Source: Pradoshia eiseniae | Lineage (GTDB): Bacteria > Bacillota > Bacilli > Bacillales > Pradoshiaceae | DNA: 64,000 nt | Direction of reading: 5' to 3' | NCBI RefSeq assembly: GCF_002946355.1 | Contig: NZ_PKOZ01000012.1 | Location: forward strand, 1-64,000 | Shown: one piece after another, positions 54,518-62,659 of the stretch | How the letters are laid out: each line of letters starts with the position of its first letter | Position numbering within the stretch: the first letter of the stretch is position 1 | The notes under the pieces: generated by a model | Database searches by the model: none | What the model was told of the DNA's origin: nothing | What the model saw: only the letters and a program-made list of their open reading frames with translations | Position numbers and translations under genes: made by a program

Positions 54518-56413
54518 TTACCGGTTCAAGAGGCTACCGACATAGCGTAAAAGTTCATTCGCAGAAGTTGAATTATAACCATGCTCATCGATTAAACGGG
54601 CAACTACCTCATTTATTTTCTTCAATTGTGTCTCATCCGGTGTCTTTGATGAAGTAGTGATTTTCACAACATCCTTCAGGTCTGCAAACAATTTCTTCTG
54701 GATGGCTTCTCTCAGTCGATCATGGGAATTATAATCAAATCGTTTTCCTTTGCGCGCATAGGCAGAGATACGAATCAGGATTTCTTCCCTGAATGCCTTC
54801 TTCGCATTCTCGGAGATACCGATTTGCTCTTCAATTGATCTCATTAATTTTTCGTCTGGATTGATTTCCTCACCAGTCAGGACATCACGAATCTTGGATT
54901 TATTGCAGAATGCCTCCACATTATCAAGATAATTATTCATCAATGTCTTCGCAGACTCCTCATAGGAATACACGAATGCCTTCTGAACCTCTTTCTTCGC
55001 AATATCGTCATATTCCTTGCGGGCAAGAGAGATATAATTCATATACCGCTCTTTTAATTCGGTTGTTATCGAGGCATGCTGGTCCAGTCCTTCCTTAAGT
55101 GAACGCAGAACATCAAGCGCATTGATCGATGGCGTATCTTTTCGAATGATGGTCGATGAAATACGATTGATGACATAACGCGGGTCAATACCGCCCATCC
55201 CCTCATCTGCGTATTCCTTCTTCAGCTCCTCGACATCAGCTGAGTTGAATCCTTCTACGTTCTCCCCATCATACAGGCGCATTTTCTTAACGAGGTCAAT
55301 ATCACCCTTTTTCGGCTCCTTTAATCTCGTCAACGTCGTAAACATCGCTGCCACTCGTAATGTGTGCGGCGCGATATGAACACCGGCTACATCACTGTCT
55401 TGAATCATCTTTTCGTAAATCTTCTCTTCCTCAGAAACCTTCAGATTATATGGGACTGGCATGACAATAATCCGTGAATGCAAGGCCTCATTTTTCTTAT
55501 TGGAAATAAATGACCGATACTCTGTCTCATTTGTATGGGCAACGATTAACTCATCCGCACTGATAAGCGCGAATCTTCCAGCCTTGAAATTCCCTTCCTG
55601 AGTCAACGATAGCAAATGCCACAGGAACTTCTCATCACATTTGAGCATCTCTTGGAACTCCATCATCCCCCGGTTAGCCTTGTTTAATTCTCCGTCAAAA
55701 CGATAGGCGCGCGGGTCAGACTCTGATCCATAGGTTGCAATCGTCGAAAAATCAATGCTTCCCGTTAAGTCCGCAATATCCTGTGATTTCGGATCTGACG
55801 GACTGAAGGTCCCGACACCAACCCTTCTATCCTCTGACAGGAAGATACGTTCCACTGGCATATCCTCAATCCGATTATGATAATCCTTTTCCAGCCTCAT
55901 CATATTGAGCGGCGACAGATTTCCTTCAACACGGATGCCATATTCATCAAAGAAGTCATTTCGCAAATGCGTCGGAATCAAATGAAGAGGGTCCTCATGC
56001 ATCGGGCATCCCTTAATGGCATAAATCGCCCCCCTGTCTGTTCGCGAATATTTCTCCAGCCCTCTTTTTAACAAAGTTACTAAAGTCGATTTCCCGCCAC
56101 TGACAGGTCCCATCAATAACAAAATTCGCTTTCTGACATCTAATCGTTTAGCAGCTGGGTGAAAATATTCCTCTACTAGTCGCTCAAGCGGCTCTTCAAG
56201 GCCAAATAATTCTCCTTTAAAAAAGCTATACTTTTTCTTGCCATTCACCACTTCCACGCCCGCATCCTTGATCATGTTATAAACTCGCGAGTGAGCTGAT
56301 TGGGCTACCAAGGGCCTCTCCTTCAATAATTGCAAATAATCACCGAATGTTCCTTCCCATCTCAATTTTTCCTCTTCATCTCTGAATTGTTCTATTTTTT
56401 TTAAGATATCCAT
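54518..56413 (-). CDS. prkA: Serine protein kinase/protease PrkA
   Basis: A 631-residue AAA-like protein. The N-terminal ATPase part has the Walker A loop MGPVSGGKSTLV near residue 100 and HEDPLHLIP. The C-terminal half is the PrkA helical domain. In B. subtilis it is a sporulation protein expressed under SigE; kinase and, more recently, protease activity has been described. It keeps the usual link with YhbH. AGGGGAGGAA lies upstream of the ATG at 56413. The upstream 200 bp separate it from the small membrane ORF island. Confidence 0.94.
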   Translation of the reverse strand: MDILKKIEQFRDEEEKLRWEGTFGDYLQLLKERPLVAQSAHSRVYNMIKDAGVEVVNGKKKYSFFKGELFGLEEPLERLVEEYFHPAAKRLDVRKRILLLMGPVSGGKSTLVTLLKRGLEKYSRTDRGAIYAIKGCPMHEDPLHLIPTHLRNDFFDEYGIRVEGNLSPLNMMRLEKDYHNRIEDMPVERIFLSEDRRVGVGTFSPSDPKSQDIADLTGSIDFSTIATYGSESDPRAYRFDGELNKANRGMMEFQEMLKCDEKFLWHLLSLTQEGNFKAGRFALISADELIVAHTNETEYRSFISNKKNEALHSRIIVMPVPYNLKVSEEEKIYEKMIQDSDVAGVHIAPHTLRVAAMFTTLTRLKEPKKGDIDLVKKMRLYDGENVEGFNSADVEELKKEYADEGMGGIDPRYVINRISSTIIRKDTPSINALDVLRSLKEGLDQHASITTELKERYMNYISLARKEYDDIAKKEVQKAFVYSYEESAKTLMNNYLDNVEAFCNKSKIRDVLTGEEINPDEKLMRSIEEQIGISENAKKAFREEILIRISAYARKGKRFDYNSHDRLREAIQKKLFADLKDVVKITTSSKTPDETQLKKINEVVARLIDEHGYNSTSANELLRYVGSLLNR

Positions 56414-56612
56414 TCAGTATAGTTCCTCCCCTAGCCATGATTCAGCTGCTATTGATACATATGCTTGTAAGCGGGCAAACATGTATGATATGGGTGATGG
56501 TTCATGATGTTAAAGCCCAATTTCTCTATCACCAATATATTCTTGGACAAAGAAAAAAATACTACAATATGGTATACTTTTCTAAAGTGACCAAAATAAG
56601 GAGGAAGGCACA

Positions 56613-56696
56613 GTGAACGTTGCTATTATTCTATTAGTATCCCTCACATTCTTGGCAGCCATTTTTACGGCTGGATATAATGATAAGCCTAGATAA
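56613..56696 (+). CDS. Tiny membrane protein, 27 residues
   Basis: GTG start with AAGGAGG ten bases upstream. The product is MNVAIILLVSLTFLAAIFTAG followed by a short polar tail ending YNDKPR: one hydrophobic helix. An extended -10 TGGTATACT at 56570-56578 precedes it, and a strong terminator follows 18 bp after the stop, so it is a complete short transcription unit. No homologue is recognised. Small single-span peptides like this often modulate a larger membrane protein or act as toxins. Confidence 0.6.
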   Translation: MNVAIILLVSLTFLAAIFTAGYNDKPR

Positions 56697-56775
56697 CTCT
56701 TCATTTTGTACATAAAAAGCGATTCGCCTCACTCTCCTTTTGAGTGCTGTGCGAATCGCTTTTTTCTTTTCTCCA
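56690..56775. repeat. Duplicated terminator module, copy 1
   Basis: TAGATAACTCTTCATTTTGTA, then AAAAAGCGATTCGC - loop - GCGAATCGCTTTTTT, then CTTTT. It matches 57695-57785 over about 85 bp with scattered changes in the loop. This copy ends the 27-residue ORF and also faces the 128-residue membrane protein gene. Confidence 0.8.
56714..56770. terminator. Bidirectional terminator, copy 1
   Basis: AAAAAGCGATTCGC - 24-base loop containing ACTCTCCTTTTGAGT - GCGAATCGCTTTTTT. Confidence 0.92.
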
Positions 56776-56808
56776 GTGCATCTTTCTATGTTGAAGAATC
56801 ACACTTAT

Positions 56809-57195
56809 TTAGTTGTTTTCAGCTGCCCATTTTATGCAGAAAAACCAGTAGGTTAGCATACCTAGGATATACGCAACAACATCCCAAATATCAGCAGTGC
56901 TCGATTGCATAAAGATGGGGGTTATGACCTCCCAACAAATCCCGCAAAATAAGCCAGCAACCAAGAAGTGCCTGATTTTTGTTAGCTGAAACGAAGTCCA
57001 ATTACTTAGAGACAGAACAAAGTTAAGGTATGCCGCAAATGAGATTCCTCCAAAGTAATCATTTAAATGACATCGCAGCAGATATCCAAGCACAGGAATC
57101 TGTATATCAGCTTTAATCAGTTCATTTAATTGAAATAGAATCAATGGCACAATGAAAAACAACAGATCCTTTTTCTGTTTCTTATTTAACCGCAT
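56809..57195 (-). CDS. Hypothetical membrane protein, 128 residues
   Basis: Four hydrophobic segments, with the conserved-looking HLNDYFGGISFAAYLNFVL and a final GICWEVITPIFMQSSTADIWDVVAYILGMLTYW (span cited), a pattern found in VanZ-like and other small Bacillus membrane proteins. The function is unknown. There is no ribosome binding site directly before the ATG at 57195. Instead its start overlaps the end of a 21-residue ORF with a strong site, so translation is probably coupled. Confidence 0.7.
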   Translation of the reverse strand: MRLNKKQKKDLLFFIVPLILFQLNELIKADIQIPVLGYLLRCHLNDYFGGISFAAYLNFVLSLSNWTSFQLTKIRHFLVAGLFCGICWEVITPIFMQSSTADIWDVVAYILGMLTYWFFCIKWAAENN

Positions 57196-57251
57196 ATCGA
57201 GAATAAAACCAATGCGACAATAATTGCGAAGACAGTTGACCAGAAACCCAT
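57186..57251 (-). CDS. Tiny membrane leader peptide, 21 residues
   Basis: AAAGGAGG before ATG 57251 drives MGFWSTVFAIIVALVLFSICG, a single hydrophobic helix ending in Cys-Gly. Its stop TAA overlaps the first codons of the 128-residue membrane protein, which lacks its own ribosome binding site. The likely role is translational coupling, with the peptide also possibly a partner of the downstream protein. No family is known to me. Confidence 0.6.
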   Translation of the reverse strand: MGFWSTVFAIIVALVLFSICG

Positions 57252-57559
57252 AAGGGAGCCTCCTTTACCAGATAATATTCCTATCTATATGCTTCCATAG
57301 CCCACCAATACCCTAGACATTAATGGGAAAAAGAATAAACGCTAACTCTTATCATCATTCCTGTGCTTATAGTAAATAATGCTCCAATTTTCTAATACCC
57401 TTTTGACTCAAGAATAATCGTATTTTTATATATTAAAAAAATAAATTATTATATCAATATATTTATATCTTCTATATAAAGACCATTACATTCTTTTATT
57501 TAACACATCTTATCCTAAATGAAGATTTACTATTATAGATATCTGATACAAAGATTTTA

Positions 57560-57697
57560 TTATATTTTAATATCATATTCCTTTTTAAATTTCACCAGAC
57601 GAATAGTTTCGATAGACACTAATTTGAGCTGCCAATCGGTTCCCCATTCCATATAATATTTCCTGATGTCGGCAATTCTCCCATTGGGATGATATGA
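57560..57697 (-). pseudogene. Orphan C-terminal protein fragment
   Basis: 45 codons in frame ending in TAA at 57560-57562, with an in-frame TAG just upstream (57698-57700) and no start codon with a ribosome binding site. The translation reads YHPNGRIADIRKYYMEWGTD, WQLKLVSIETIRLVKF and KKEYDIKI, with normal amino-acid use for a folded protein. I do not recognise the family. It looks like the 3' end of a gene whose 5' part was replaced by the duplicated terminator module. Confidence 0.45.
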
Positions 57698-57785
57698 CTA
57701 GATAACTCTTCAGTTTGTATACAAAAAAGCGATTCGCACCAGTCTCCTTTGAGTACTATGCGAATCGCTTTTTTCTTTTCCCTAG
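57695..57785. repeat. Duplicated terminator module, copy 2
   Basis: TAGATAACTCTTCAGTTTGTA, then AAAAAAGCGATTCGC - loop - GCGAATCGCTTTTTT. It matches 56690-56775. The stem (57723-57775) now serves the small-multidrug-export gene on the minus strand. Confidence 0.8.
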
Positions 57786-57930
57786 TTTTTATATCAAGGT
57801 CTTAAGCAAAAAAGAAACTTTAGGTAACATAGAATAACCATCTTCTGCCAAATAGTACGATAAGTTAAAAGAATGGATGATATAGCAAGAAATGCGGAGT
57901 TAACGTAGTATCTTCTCCCCTTTTCATTGA

Positions 57931-58407
57931 TTAAATCCAATTTATGTACTTCAATCCATACACAGAGCCTACTGTCATGACGACCGACCAAACGACCAAA
58001 CTAACCCCCATCAAGGTAACTACTCTTGGTTTAGAAGCACCAAACACAAGTGCCATTAAAGCAGCTATGTCTGTCCCAAGTATGGAAGGAGAAACTAAAG
58101 CGAAAACCGGCAAACCATATTTTTCCCAAATACGTTTGGCTCTCGTTTCTCTTTTTGTCGGTCCCGCTTTCCCTTTCTTTTCTCTGCGTTTGTTACGCCA
58201 TGCGGCAATTTGTCTAAAAAACATCGCGAAGACTATAACCATAATAAAATTGCCTATAAAAGATATAACCCCAACAACTATAGGCGACATACCCAATGCA
58301 ACACCTACCGGGATAATATAAAACACATCCAAGAATGGCAATATCGATATTAAAAATAATGCGACGTATTGCCAAACACCCTCTGATTGCTGAACCCACT
58401 CGACCAT
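57931..58407 (-). CDS. Small multi-drug export family protein (COG2426 type)
   Basis: A 158-residue membrane protein with three to four hydrophobic helices around a basic loop (AAWRNKRREKKGKAGPTKRE). LPFLDVFYIIPVGVALGMSP at the start of the second segment and KYGLPVFALVSPSILGTDIAAL are typical of the Sm_multidrug_ex family. The name comes from one reported resistance phenotype, and the true substrate is unknown. The GTG or ATG choice is clear: ATG 58407 with AAGGGGG upstream. Confidence 0.85.
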   Translation of the reverse strand: MVEWVQQSEGVWQYVALFLISILPFLDVFYIIPVGVALGMSPIVVGVISFIGNFIMVIVFAMFFRQIAAWRNKRREKKGKAGPTKRETRAKRIWEKYGLPVFALVSPSILGTDIAALMALVFGASKPRVVTLMGVSLVVWSVVMTVGSVYGLKYINWI

Positions 58408-58567
58408 TTAAATCCCCCTTGTAATAAAGCAAAAATACATTTTTATTTTTTGCTTAATAATTCAATCCCTTCGTTACTATTCACCCCCATAATTACTAAA
58501 TTCGACACTTAGTACACATTTCCCTTGCATAGTAACATAATCTTATACAGCAAGGAGGCGATCGAAG

Positions 58568-58675
58568 GTGAAAAAGAATAGTAGCAGGAGAACGATAATA
58601 ATAGCTGCATTGATTGGCTCTTTAGTTGGAGTAATATTAGGAATAGTGGCATTCAATAATAACTGGTTGGGATGA
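58568..58675 (+). CDS. Tiny membrane protein, 35 residues
   Basis: GTG start with AAGGAGG upstream. MKKNSSRRTIIIAALIGSLV then GVILGIVAFNNNWLG: a basic N-terminus and one hydrophobic helix. This resembles the start of YtxH-like or DUF-type small proteins but is full length here, with a TGA stop. No terminator on the plus strand is obvious after it. It faces the 26-residue ORF on the other strand. Confidence 0.55.
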   Translation: MKKNSSRRTIIIAALIGSLVGVILGIVAFNNNWLG

Positions 58676-58700
58676 AATTATACGGAAGATTGCAAAACAA

Positions 58701-58726
58701 AAAGAGCCCCGTAACAAGGGCTCATT
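58701..58726 (-). terminator. Terminator of the 26-residue ORF
   Basis: Minus-strand GAGCCC-TTGTTAC-GGGGCTC followed by TTTTTG. Confidence 0.85.
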
Positions 58727-58728
58727 CT

Positions 58729-58809
58729 CTATTTTTTCTTTTTGGTTCCAAAGAATCCCAATGCGACAGCCAAGGCGAGTCCTATTGCAATCCAAATACT
58801 TATGTCCAT
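58729..58809 (-). CDS. Tiny membrane protein, 26 residues
   Basis: AAGGAGG precedes ATG 58809. The product MDISIWIAIGLALAVALGFF ends in GTKKKK: one Gly/Ala-rich helix with a short polylysine tail, as in small hydrophobic peptides with an inside-positive end. A terminator follows directly. This is a complete, short gene unit. No family is recognised. Type I toxin-like peptides have this build, but no antitoxin RNA is evident. Confidence 0.6.
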   Translation of the reverse strand: MDISIWIAIGLALAVALGFFGTKKKK

Positions 58810-58881
58810 AGAAGACCTCCTTATAGAGTGTCGTATATAATGGTTTCGACACTTAGGAGAAAATACCTTTGATTAAAGCAA

Positions 58882-58915
58882 AAAAAGAAGAGGCCCTGTC
58901 ATAGTGACGGAGCCT
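58882..58915 (-). terminator. Terminator of the nitroreductase gene
   Basis: Minus-strand GAGGCTCCGTC-ACTAT-GACAGGGCCTC followed by TTCTTTTTTT. It is about 120 bp past the stop codon. Confidence 0.7.
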
Positions 58916-59032
58916 CAGCGCTTTATCCAAATAATTCTATTAGTTCCTTATCTACTTCAACGTCAATCACATACATCCGGAAAACGTTCTTCACATAAAG
59001 GAGTATGTATTTTTCGCGAATTACTTCTAAAC

Positions 59033-59770
59033 TTATTTCTTCGCATACCCTTTAGCGTTTACAAAGTCCTTCATATGTTCACGCTGCTTGCCCGTCAGCA
59101 TGGCCGTAATCTGCTCGCTCCAGCGATCCGTCCGCTTACCTTTGGTCCGCTCGTTATAATAAGCCGAAATCGTCTCATCGTACTCCTTCAATTGCTCTTC
59201 CTTATCCTCGTACTCATTTTCATGAAATACAGCTTCAAGCGGAAGACGAGGCTTTAATGCCGATTCATGGGCAGGATAGCCTACCGCCATCCCAAAGAGT
59301 GGAATCACTCTATCAGGAAGCTTCAATAAATCCGATACCTTCTCAATTTCATTTCGGATTCCTCCTATGTAACAAATGCCAAGCCCCATTGATTCTGCGG
59401 CAATTGCCGCATTTTGAGCTGCAAGTGCCGCATCAATGACCGCCACCATGAACTTTTCCATGAAATCGAGACTCTCTCCAAGGTCCTTGCCTGCCATATC
59501 AGCAGCAATACTATGTCTATTTAAATCTGTGCAAAAAACATAGAAATACCCATTATGTTCTACATAGGCTTGATTTCCCGCCAAAGCTGCCAGCTCTCGC
59601 TTTTTCTCGGGGTCAGATATGCCGATAATAGAGTATGCCTGTACGAAGCTTGATGTCGACGCCGCCTGTGCAGCCCGAACAATCTGCTCGATTTGCTCCT
59701 TCGATAGAGGCTTATCCTCAAATTTCCTAATCGAACGATGGTTTAACAATAATTCTATTATTTCATTCAT
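59033..59770 (-). CDS. NfsA/NfrA-type NADPH-dependent flavin/nitro reductase
   Basis: A 245-residue FMN-dependent reductase of the oxygen-insensitive NfsA/FRP group. LLNHRSIRKFEDKPL (FMN-binding Arg), QAASTSSFVQAYSIIG, ESMGLGICYIGGIRN and PLFGMAVGYP fit the family. B. subtilis NfrA1 is of similar length and reduces FMN and nitro compounds. ATG 59770 (MNEIIELLLNHRSIRKF) with GGGGAG 11 bases upstream is used; the frame continues upstream without support. In B. subtilis this site between trmL and prkA holds other genes. Confidence 0.9.
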   Translation of the reverse strand: MNEIIELLLNHRSIRKFEDKPLSKEQIEQIVRAAQAASTSSFVQAYSIIGISDPEKKRELAALAGNQAYVEHNGYFYVFCTDLNRHSIAADMAGKDLGESLDFMEKFMVAVIDAALAAQNAAIAAESMGLGICYIGGIRNEIEKVSDLLKLPDRVIPLFGMAVGYPAHESALKPRLPLEAVFHENEYEDKEEQLKEYDETISAYYNERTKGKRTDRWSEQITAMLTGKQREHMKDFVNAKGYAKK

Positions 59771-59947
59771 TCTTTTCAGCTCCCCACCTGTAGTTACTTT
59801 AACTATATCAGATGAATGCAAGGAAAATACATTTTGGGGTATCATGTAACATATTATTCATAATGATAGATAAGGTTACTCCTTCTTCCTTTTATCTGTT
59901 TCTAAATCATCTTGGTTGATCGTCTATCCATTTAATTCAGGAACAAA

Positions 59948-59976
59948 TAAACGGAGGAGCTATTCGCTCTCTCCGC
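59948..59976 (-). terminator. Terminator of trmL
   Basis: Minus-strand CGGAGAGAG - CGAATAG - CTCCTCCG followed by TTTATTTG. Confidence 0.7.
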
Positions 59977-59989
59977 CATTTTGCAGCCA

Positions 59990-60466
59990 TTAACTTAAAT
60001 GAATATAATTCTGTTGCCTAAGCGCTTCGTAAATCACAATTGCAGCTGTGTTCGATAAATTCAGGGAACGGACATGAGTGTCATTCATCGGCAAGCGAAG
60101 CCCCCGTTCTGGATGCTCCTCGAGCAGATGCTTTGGCAGACCTGTCGTCTCCCTGCCGAAAATAAAGAAATAATCCTTTGAAGCGTCTGCATAAGACACA
60201 TCACTATGATAGTGATCGGCAAATTTTGTGATATAGAAGAATTCGCCTCCAGCATTTTTCTCGAAGAATTCCTCAATGGAGTCATAATAAATGATTGTAA
60301 CATGCTCCCAATAATCAAGCCCGGCCCTTTTGAGCATCTTGTCATCTGTAGAGAAGCCAAGCGGTCGAATTAAATGCAGGGTTGTATCAGTAGCCGCGCA
60401 TGTACGCGCGATATTTCCTGTGTTCGCTGGGATAAGCGGCTGATATAAAACAATATGTAAAGACAC
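59990..60466 (-). CDS. trmL: tRNA (cytidine/uridine-2'-O-)-methyltransferase TrmL
   Basis: A 158-residue SPOUT-fold methyltransferase that modifies the wobble base of tRNA-Leu isoacceptors (position 34). It has the trefoil-knot residues: PANTGNIARTCAAT at the start, FFIFGRETTGLP, and LRLPMNDTHVRSLNLSNTAAIVIYEALRQ (span cited) at the end. The start is the GTG at 60466 with AGAGG eight bases upstream, giving MSLHIVLYQPLIPANTGN. It keeps the B. subtilis order queG-yhbB-trmL. Confidence 0.94.
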   Translation of the reverse strand: MSLHIVLYQPLIPANTGNIARTCAATDTTLHLIRPLGFSTDDKMLKRAGLDYWEHVTIIYYDSIEEFFEKNAGGEFFYITKFADHYHSDVSYADASKDYFFIFGRETTGLPKHLLEEHPERGLRLPMNDTHVRSLNLSNTAAIVIYEALRQQNYIHLS

Positions 60467-60536
60467 TTTATTCACCTCTTGTTAGAATAACAGCCTCTAT
60501 TATATCACCTTTCTGCCATATCCCTAAATGGAATGT

Positions 60537-61391
60537 CTAACGGGCTTTGATGTGAAAGAATTTATACTGAATATTAGGCGTGTAAGCGGTCGAATCCTCA
60601 TAATTCCAAAAACGCATTCGGCTGTTGGTCGTATGTGCATTCACAAGCGGATTGCCATATCCGTCCATGCCTGTCACGATTGTATTGTGATTAAAGCGCC
60701 CATCTCCTTCAAAGTCATAGCAAATGATATCACCCATCACGAGCTCGCTCGGACTCTCAACCTCGACTGTCCAGCCGGCTCCTTTAAGCATCAGCATAAA
60801 GGCGTGAGCGACCGTCCAGCTATAGCTCCAATTGCTCTTTCCATCTATCCACCAGCCCCTCGTCCGCTCTGGCTGTCCCCACATCGGGACTCCTCCGGCA
60901 TGGAGGCACTGGGAGATGAAGTTTGTACAATCATCATTGAATTTCGGGTAGGATGGATTAAATTCATTCCACCACCGCTCTGCATATTGCACTGCCTTCA
61001 GCCGGTCATATCGAAAAGCCGGCCAGCTGCGCATGGTATCGCTAACCATCCAATTCCGGTCAAGCTCTCCATCGCTGGGCACAATCAGCTCTATATCTCC
61101 AATAAGTTCACCTGAGGAGAAGTCCGCCCTCCTCCGCTCCACTTCCTCTTCTATATAAAACTGATCCCCATGCTTGATAGCAAAAGACCAATGAATCGTA
61201 TAGATGGCCTCCCGCTCCGTCATTTTCTCGATATTTCCTCTTCCCATCACCTTAACGAGATGGCCTCCCCGCTGCTTGAGGCTTTTTTTCTTTTTCATTA
61301 GGCGTTCATTTTGTGATGACCTGGATTGTTTTCTTTCCCCGGCAAGCAAGGCAATTCGCTCTTTAAGCAAGTTCTCAAGCTTCTCTTTCAT
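60537..61391 (-). CDS. yhbB: Amidase-domain protein YhbB
   Basis: A 284-residue protein with an amidase_6-type (CHAP/NlpC-like) C-terminal domain. The catalytic Cys lies in FNDDCTNFISQCLHAGG, and the His is in FNHNTIVTG. The first half is a charged N-terminal region (LMKKKKSLKQRGGH). There is no signal peptide, so its site of action is unclear. The function is unknown in B. subtilis. It sits between trmL and queG, with 70 bp to trmL. Confidence 0.9.
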   Translation of the reverse strand: MKEKLENLLKERIALLAGERKQSRSSQNERLMKKKKSLKQRGGHLVKVMGRGNIEKMTEREAIYTIHWSFAIKHGDQFYIEEEVERRRADFSSGELIGDIELIVPSDGELDRNWMVSDTMRSWPAFRYDRLKAVQYAERWWNEFNPSYPKFNDDCTNFISQCLHAGGVPMWGQPERTRGWWIDGKSNWSYSWTVAHAFMLMLKGAGWTVEVESPSELVMGDIICYDFEGDGRFNHNTIVTGMDGYGNPLVNAHTTNSRMRFWNYEDSTAYTPNIQYKFFHIKAR

Positions 61392-61423
61392 TCATTCATC
61401 CTCCTCTCCCTTATAAAAATATG

Positions 61424-61450
61424 AAAAAAAGCTGGGGTCATTCCCCCAGC
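61424..61450 (-). terminator. Terminator overlapping the queG 3' end
   Basis: Minus-strand AGCTGGGG-GAATG-ACCCCAGCT followed by TTTTTTTC. The stem includes the last codons and stop of queG. Confidence 0.88.
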
Positions 61451-62580
61451 TTCTCAAGTTTAGCAATTGCCGATTCTATTTCCGTGCGGACAAGCTCCTC
61501 TTGCTCCATTGCCAAGCACTCTTTTAAAATGACCGCCGCCTCAATTCCCCCAATCTTGCCGAGCGCCCAGGCAGCCGTTCCCCTGATGACAGGACGAGCG
61601 TCTTTTTTGAGCAATTCAGCAAGCGGCCCGATATGCTCGGGGTCCTTGAAATGAGCCAGCGCGAGAATGGCGTTACGCTGGATTGGCATTTTCCCTCTCC
61701 AAGCTCCAGAGAGACTTCCATACTGCTCTTTAAACGCACGATTACTCAAGCTCAGAAGGGAAAGCAATTCCGGTTTTGCAATCTCCGGATCAGCCTCCAG
61801 CTCCTGATGAAGATGAAAGTCAACGCGCTTATTATATGGGCATGATGTCTGGCAGGAATCACAGCCATATAAACGGTTTCCGACTTTATCCCTGAACTCA
61901 GCCGGAATCAATTCCTTCGTCTGAGTCAGAAACGAGATGCAGCGCTTTGCATTGATTTGTCCCCCAGCCACTAGCGCCCCTGTCGGACAGGCATCCAGAC
62001 ATTTCGTACATGTGCCGCATAAATCCTCCATCGGTGCATCCGGAAGAAACGGAATATTTGTGATTATTTCCCCTAAGTACATATAAGAGCCATACTCCGG
62101 ATCTAAGACCGAACAGTTTTTCCCGCTCCAGCCTATGCCTGCCCGTTCTGCAACGGCACGATCGGCCAATTCACCCGTATCAACCATTGATTTCAGCAGC
62201 GCATCCGGCACCCTTTCCTGTATGAAGGCTTCCACCTTCTTTAAGCGATCCTTCACAACATGATGGTAATCAAGCCCCCAAGAGGAACGGCTGAAGATGC
62301 CGCGCCTCTGTCCTTTCCTGCTTTTCGGTGCGTTATGGAGCCGAGAAGGATAAGCAACCGCGATGGCGATGATGGACCTTGCCTCAGGCATAAGTCGCTT
62401 CGGGTCCGTACGTTTATCTAAATTCGGTTCCTCAAAACCGGATGCATAATTTCTTTTTTGCTGTTCAATGAGCCGATTCTTTAACTCAAGAAAGGGGTCA
62501 CTTGTAGTAAAGCCAATCTTATCAATCCCGATTGTCTTGCTGTATTCTATCAAATCTTGCTTTAGCTGCTGATGATTCAT
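61438..62580 (-). CDS. queG: Epoxyqueuosine reductase QueG
   Basis: A 380-residue cobalamin-dependent, iron-sulfur enzyme that performs the last step of queuosine synthesis in tRNA. Two [4Fe-4S] cluster motifs are visible: CGTCTKCLDACPTGA and CDSCQTSCPYN. A HEAT-like C-terminal repeat (LAHFKDPEHIGPLAELLKKD, AAWALGKIGGIEA) is present. Start ATG 62580; a weak GGGGATAAGGGATG region lies upstream. The gene ends inside its own terminator. It begins the queG-yhbB-trmL run and is divergent from the B3/B4 protein gene. Confidence 0.95.
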   Translation of the reverse strand: MNHQQLKQDLIEYSKTIGIDKIGFTTSDPFLELKNRLIEQQKRNYASGFEEPNLDKRTDPKRLMPEARSIIAIAVAYPSRLHNAPKSRKGQRRGIFSRSSWGLDYHHVVKDRLKKVEAFIQERVPDALLKSMVDTGELADRAVAERAGIGWSGKNCSVLDPEYGSYMYLGEIITNIPFLPDAPMEDLCGTCTKCLDACPTGALVAGGQINAKRCISFLTQTKELIPAEFRDKVGNRLYGCDSCQTSCPYNKRVDFHLHQELEADPEIAKPELLSLLSLSNRAFKEQYGSLSGAWRGKMPIQRNAILALAHFKDPEHIGPLAELLKKDARPVIRGTAAWALGKIGGIEAAVILKECLAMEQEELVRTEIESAIAKLEKLGE

Positions 62581-62659
62581 CCCTTATCCCCTCTCCTTTC
62601 TTCGAATCGATTCTTCTTATATGGTATACTATTTCCAGGACAAACAGGGAGGTATTTGT

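Larger units (their letters stand above)
57252..57930. other. Very AT-rich region with gene debris
   Basis: 679 bp. 57300-57550 is AT-rich without features. 57560-57697 is a C-terminal protein fragment (separate entry). 57695-57785 is the second copy of the terminator module. The remainder has no ORF with a ribosome binding site. Confidence 0.55.

Noticed and set aside
58568-58809. Type I toxin-antitoxin locus formed by the two facing tiny ORFs
   Set aside because: The peptides look like small hydrophobic toxins, but the frames do not overlap each other and no antisense RNA promoter could be found.
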